A DNA stretch of 7,523 nt, taken from Proteobacteria bacterium CAG:495. GTDB lineage: Bacteria; Pseudomonadota; Alphaproteobacteria; RF32; CAG-239. The stretch lies in contig HF995313.1 in NCBI GenBank assembly GCA_000432275.1, forward strand, positions 1 through 7,523, written 5' to 3'. The notes under the pieces are model-generated. The model saw only the letters and a program-made list of their open reading frames with translations, searched no databases and was not told where the DNA came from. Below, piece by piece: positions 4,899 to 7,523 of the stretch; positions within the stretch are counted from its first letter, which is position 1; every line of letters starts with the position of its first letter. A program made the translations under genes and the position numbers.

Positions 4899-7223
4899 AT
4901 GGACGATATATTTGATTTGAGCGAACCTGAAACCGCTCCGACTTTTGACAATACCTCGGCTCTGATGCCCAGCTATCCGTGGCTGGATATGCTCAACCCC
5001 GAACAAAAAGAAGCGGTCAAAACCACCGAAGGCCCTCTGCTGGTTCTGTCCGGCGCCGGCACCGGCAAAACCAAAGTGCTGACAACCCGGTTGGCCTATA
5101 TTCTGGCGAACCGTAAAGCCAACCCCTGGGAATGCCTGGTCGTAACGTTTACCAACCGTGCCGCCCGGGAAATGAAAGAGCGTGTCGAAAATATGATTGG
5201 CGACATCGCAGCTACCGTATGGCTCGGAACCTTCCACAGCATTTGCGTCAAAATTCTGCGCAGCCACGCCGAACTGGTCGGCCTTCAGTCAAATTTCACC
5301 ATTCTGGGAGAGGATGACCAAAAACGCGTTGTCAAACAGATTCTCGAAGCTAATGCTATCGATTCGCAAAAATACCCGCCTCAGGCAATTCTTGATAAAA
5401 TCGGCCGCTGGAAGGACAAAGGCCTCAGCGTCGACAAGATTGACGCCGATTACAAGGAAAACATCACAACCCAGGTCTACAAACTTTATCAGGCCCGCTT
5501 GCTCGAACTCAACTGCGTCGATTTCGGCGACATCATCTTATATGCCTTGAACATCCTGATGTCCAATCCTGATGTTCTGGACAAGTATCAGTCGCGCTTC
5601 AAATACATTATGGTCGACGAGTATCAGGATACTAACGTCACCCAGTACCTCCTCATCCGCTTGCTCTGCCAAAAACACCGCAACCTTTGCTGCGTCGGCG
5701 ACGACGACCAGTCTATTTATTCTTGGCGCGGCGCCGAGATTGAAAATATTTTGCGCTTCAACAAAGACTTTACGGATGCAAAAACCATTCGCCTGGAACG
5801 CAACTACCGCTCTACCGCAAACATTCTCGCTGCGGCATCCTGCCTTATCAGCCACAACGAAGGACGCCTCGGCAAAACGCTAAAGGTCGCCGAAAACTCT
5901 CCTGCACAAAAAGCCGACAATGCCAAAATCAAAGTCGTCAGCACTTACAACGGCGAAGAAGAAGCCCAGTTTGTCGTTGATGAAGTTTCATCATTGGTAC
6001 GCGACGGTTATCAGTATTCCGACATGGCCGTTTTGGTTCGAACCGCGGCCCAAACCCGTGAATTTGAAGAAAAGTTTATTTCAGAAGCCATCCCTTATCA
6101 GGTTATCGGCGGCCTCAAATTCTATGAACGGGCCGAAATCCGCGACGCGTTGGCTTATTTCAGGGTGGTCTTGCAGCCTCACGACGACTTGGCGTTAGAA
6201 CGCATTATCAATAAACCCGCCCGCGGCATCGGTGCCAAATCGGTAGAAAAGTTTCAGGCTGAAGCTCGGACGCACCGTATATCATTATATATGGCGATTG
6301 AAAAACTTTTGGCTGAAGGCGGCGTCTCAGGCAAAGCCAAAAGCGCTCTGAGCGATTTAATGGAAAAATTCGCCGAATGGCGGCGCGCCATGAATGCCGT
6401 CACGCCGGACGAATTGGCCGAACAAATCTTGGAAGACAGCGGTTACATCGATATGCTCAAGATGGACAAATCGGTCGAAGCGCCCGGACGGCTTGAAAAC
6501 CTGAAAGAACTCGTTAACGTAATGAGCGATACCGAAAAATACCCCACCCTCGCAGACTTTATGGAGCACGTCAGTCTGGTCATGGACAAAGACGATATGA
6601 CCAACGACAACAAAGTTATGCTTATTACTCTGCACTCTGCCAAAGGTCTGGAGTTTGACGTTGTTTTTCTTCCCGGCTGGGAAGAAGGTCTGTTTCCGCA
6701 CCAGCGCAGTATGGACGAAGGTGGTTCCGAGGCCTTGGAAGAAGAACGCCGGCTGGCTTATGTTGCCATCACGCGTGCCCGCCAAAAACTTTACATCTCC
6801 ATGGCGCATAACCGCAGAGTTTACGGACAGTGGCAAAACAATCTTCCGTCACGGTTCATCAACGAACTTCCGCCGGCAAACATTGAAATCTGCAATAAAT
6901 GCACTAACTTCTATAGCGGGGATTATGGTAGCAGTGCGTATAACAAAAACACCTACAGCAACAGCTATAATAACCGTAAGTTTGGCAGTTGGAACAACCA
7001 TTCGAAAAGCGAGGTAACTTACGATGATGACACTCGTTATAGCTACGTCCGTAGCAATGATAGTTATCGGTCTGTTCATGCAGGTGTAATCGGCACCAAG
7101 GTACACCATGACACGTTCGGCTACGGCAAAGTTGTCGCTGCCGAAGGAAACAAGCTTGAAGTATATTTTGATGATTACGGCCGCAAGAAGCTAATGGCTT
7201 CCTATGTCACAAAAATCGACTGA
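4899..7223 (+). CDS. uvrD: UvrD/PcrA-type superfamily 1A DNA helicase (774 aa)
   Basis: An ATP-driven 3'-5' DNA helicase of the UvrD/PcrA/Rep family, expected in nucleotide excision repair, mismatch repair or replication-fork upkeep. All motifs are intact: Q motif LNPEQKEAV (32-40), Walker A GAGTGKT (52-58), Ia VTFTNRAAREM (82-92), Ib TFHSICVKILRSH (111-123). Motif II is VDEYQDTN (239-246), III GDDDQSIYSWRGAE (267-280), IV RLERNYRST (298-306), V LHSAKGLEFDVVFLPG (578-593) and VI EERRLAYVAITRAR (615-628). The C-terminus (730-774, VIGTKVHHDTFGYGKV onward) is the Tudor-like domain that in PcrA/UvrD contacts RNA polymerase. Between them lies an unusual Asn/Ser/Tyr-rich linker. The N-terminal ~30 residues before the Q motif are acidic. 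Length is normal. The ATG at 4899 has only a weak purine-rich ribosome site. PcrA would be an equally valid name. Termination is unclear: only a 4-5 bp hairpin (7238-7250) followed by T-rich DNA. Confidence 0.97.
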   Translation: MDDIFDLSEPETAPTFDNTSALMPSYPWLDMLNPEQKEAVKTTEGPLLVLSGAGTGKTKVLTTRLAYILANRKANPWECLVVTFTNRAAREMKERVENMIGDIAATVWLGTFHSICVKILRSHAELVGLQSNFTILGEDDQKRVVKQILEANAIDSQKYPPQAILDKIGRWKDKGLSVDKIDADYKENITTQVYKLYQARLLELNCVDFGDIILYALNILMSNPDVLDKYQSRFKYIMVDEYQDTNVTQYLLIRLLCQKHRNLCCVGDDDQSIYSWRGAEIENILRFNKDFTDAKTIRLERNYRSTANILAAASCLISHNEGRLGKTLKVAENSPAQKADNAKIKVVSTYNGEEEAQFVVDEVSSLVRDGYQYSDMAVLVRTAAQTREFEEKFISEAIPYQVIGGLKFYERAEIRDALAYFRVVLQPHDDLALERIINKPARGIGAKSVEKFQAEARTHRISLYMAIEKLLAEGGVSGKAKSALSDLMEKFAEWRRAMNAVTPDELAEQILEDSGYIDMLKMDKSVEAPGRLENLKELVNVMSDTEKYPTLADFMEHVSLVMDKDDMTNDNKVMLITLHSAKGLEFDVVFLPGWEEGLFPHQRSMDEGGSEALEEERRLAYVAITRARQKLYISMAHNRRVYGQWQNNLPSRFINELPPANIEICNKCTNFYSGDYGSSAYNKNTYSNSYNNRKFGSWNNHSKSEVTYDDDTRYSYVRSNDSYRSVHAGVIGTKVHHDTFGYGKVVAAEGNKLEVYFDDYGRKKLMASYVTKID

Positions 7224-7273
7224 ATAAGCATTGTTACAGGTGTTATACCTACGCTTTTATAATTTTTTTGATT

Positions 7274-7297
7274 TTTTACGCTTTATTTATCGTAAAA
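7274..7297. repeat. Inverted repeat over the -35 region of the miniprotein promoter
   Basis: TTTTACG (7274-7280) and CGTAAAA (7291-7297) are a perfect 7-base inverted repeat around a 10-base AT-rich centre. It overlaps the putative -35 of the miniprotein gene and lies 50 bases after the helicase stop. With few GC pairs and no following T-run it is a poor terminator, so an operator is an equally good reading. Confidence 0.4.
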
Positions 7298-7310
7298 GTT
7301 CGGCTAGAAT
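7282..7310 (+). promoter_or_regulatory. Candidate promoter of the miniprotein gene
   Basis: TAGAAT (7305-7310) matches 5 of 6 -10 positions, with TTTATT (7282-7287) 17 bases upstream as a weak -35. It would give a leader of about 25 bases. A second -10 candidate, TATAAT at 7258-7263, has no good -35 and would give a leader of about 70 bases that includes the inverted repeat. Confidence 0.4.
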
Positions 7311-7341
7311 ACAATCAAATTAATACAAGCGGAGAAAAAAG

Positions 7342-7407
7342 ATGACAGCTGTGTTTATCGCCACTTGCACCACTATGGTTTTAATTGCATTTTTGATTGC
7401 AATCTAA
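7342..7407 (+). CDS. Hydrophobic miniprotein (21 aa), candidate small membrane protein
   Basis: A 21-codon frame starts at ATG 7342 with GCGGAG 7 bases upstream and ends at TAA 7405-7407. The peptide begins MTAVFIATCTT, ends MVLIAFLIAI, and has no charged residue. Its whole length is just enough for one transmembrane helix, with a single Cys at position 9. It has its own promoter candidate and a strong terminator 27 bases after the stop, so a message of roughly 140-150 bases is predicted. Known bacterial proteins of this size and nature include subunits that stabilise membrane complexes and type I toxins such as the Ibs peptides. I cannot match it to a family. It could instead be the incidental coding part of a small RNA. 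Being an isolated short ORF, it rests on the spacing of the ribosome site, the composition and the terminator. Confidence 0.55.
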   Translation: MTAVFIATCTTMVLIAFLIAI

Positions 7408-7433
7408 AAGTTAAACAACACAATACATTCCAG

Positions 7434-7461
7434 AATGCTGCGCGTTTGCGCGGCATTTTTT
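7434..7461 (+). terminator. Intrinsic terminator after the miniprotein
   Basis: AATGCTGCGC (7434-7443) pairs with GCGCGGCATT (7448-7457) in a 10-base-pair stem with one U-G pair and a GTTT loop. A run of six T follows (7456-7461), then a TATATATA stretch. This is a clear Rho-independent terminator for a plus-strand transcript. Confidence 0.88.
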
Positions 7462-7487
7462 ATATATATTTGTCCACGCCGCGCAAA
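7445..7487. repeat. Second inverted repeat sharing the terminator's 3' arm
   Basis: TTTGCGCGGC (7445-7454) is perfectly complementary to GCCGCGCAAA (7478-7487), with 23 bases between. The left arm overlaps the loop and right arm of the terminator stem, so the two hairpins cannot form together. Confidence 0.6.
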
Positions 7488-7493
7488 TAATTA

Positions 7494-7522
7494 TTTACTC
7501 TCTTTTTGTTTTTTGTTATAAT
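7494..7522 (+). promoter_or_regulatory. Promoter at the right edge, for a gene beyond the window
   Basis: A perfect -10 hexamer TATAAT (7517-7522) lies 17 bases after TTTACT (7494-7499), which matches 4 of 6 -35 positions. The spacer is T-rich. Transcription would start a few bases past the window edge, toward an unseen plus-strand gene. Confidence 0.5.
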
Positions 7523-7523
7523 A

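Noticed and set aside
6357..6836. Minus-strand frame of 159 codons within the helicase
   Set aside because: It is opposite motifs V and VI of UvrD, which are clearly coding on the plus strand; no independent signals were seen.
7384..7403. ATTGCA/TGCAAT inverted repeat in the last codons of the miniprotein
   Set aside because: The stem is six base pairs, AT-rich, and explained by repeated Ile-Ala codons; a functional hairpin is not supported.
7408..7523. Antisense RNA promoter opposite the miniprotein (type I toxin-antitoxin idea)
   Set aside because: The closest minus-strand hexamer, TGGACA near 7473, has no acceptable -10 at the right distance, so an antitoxin RNA cannot be supported from sequence.

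Overview
The window looks like a chromosomal segment of a moderately AT-leaning Gram-negative bacterium. The best guess is an uncultured, gut-associated alphaproteobacterium. This rests on a UvrD/PcrA-type helicase with a C-terminal Tudor-like domain, a MoxR-DUF58 pair, and the tail of a Cys-rich repeat protein of a kind I associate, from memory only, with gut Alphaproteobacteria metagenome assemblies. Taxonomy is inference; there is no rRNA or tRNA here. I see no CRISPR array, insertion sequence, integrase or phage gene.

Layout. Bases 1-291 (+) are the 3' end of a Cys-rich repeat protein, closed by a strong intrinsic terminator (301-332). The next four large genes and one small gene lie on the minus strand. 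Reading in their transcription direction, a TPR protein (4823-3885), a MoxR AAA+ ATPase (3864-2893) and a DUF58 protein (2802-1852) form a likely operon from a promoter near 4859-4887. A second, 333-residue TPR protein (1768-767) follows with its own good promoter (TTGACA-17-TAGATT, 1814-1842) and its own terminator (718-748). A small membrane-anchored protein (610-362) comes last. Divergent from this block is the 774-residue superfamily 1 helicase UvrD/PcrA (4899-7223, +). Beyond it, a 300-base stretch that holds no long gene carries a 21-codon hydrophobic miniprotein ORF (7342-7407, +) with a Shine-Dalgarno site, a candidate promoter and a strong terminator (7434-7461). A further promoter-like sequence (7494-7522, +) faces out of the window.

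How the genes fit together. MoxR ATPases and DUF58 proteins are a recurrent pair, thought to act as a chaperone-like ATPase with a von Willebrand A-like adaptor. They are often joined by membrane vWA proteins and TPR proteins (Bat-type operons). Here the pair is bracketed by two soluble TPR proteins, and no membrane vWA gene is visible, so this is a stripped-down version of that module. The helicase is a separate housekeeping DNA-repair gene. The most novel-looking items are the standalone miniprotein transcript with two competing hairpins at its 3' end, the compact TPR-MoxR-DUF58-TPR arrangement, and the Asn/Ser/Tyr-rich linker in the helicase.
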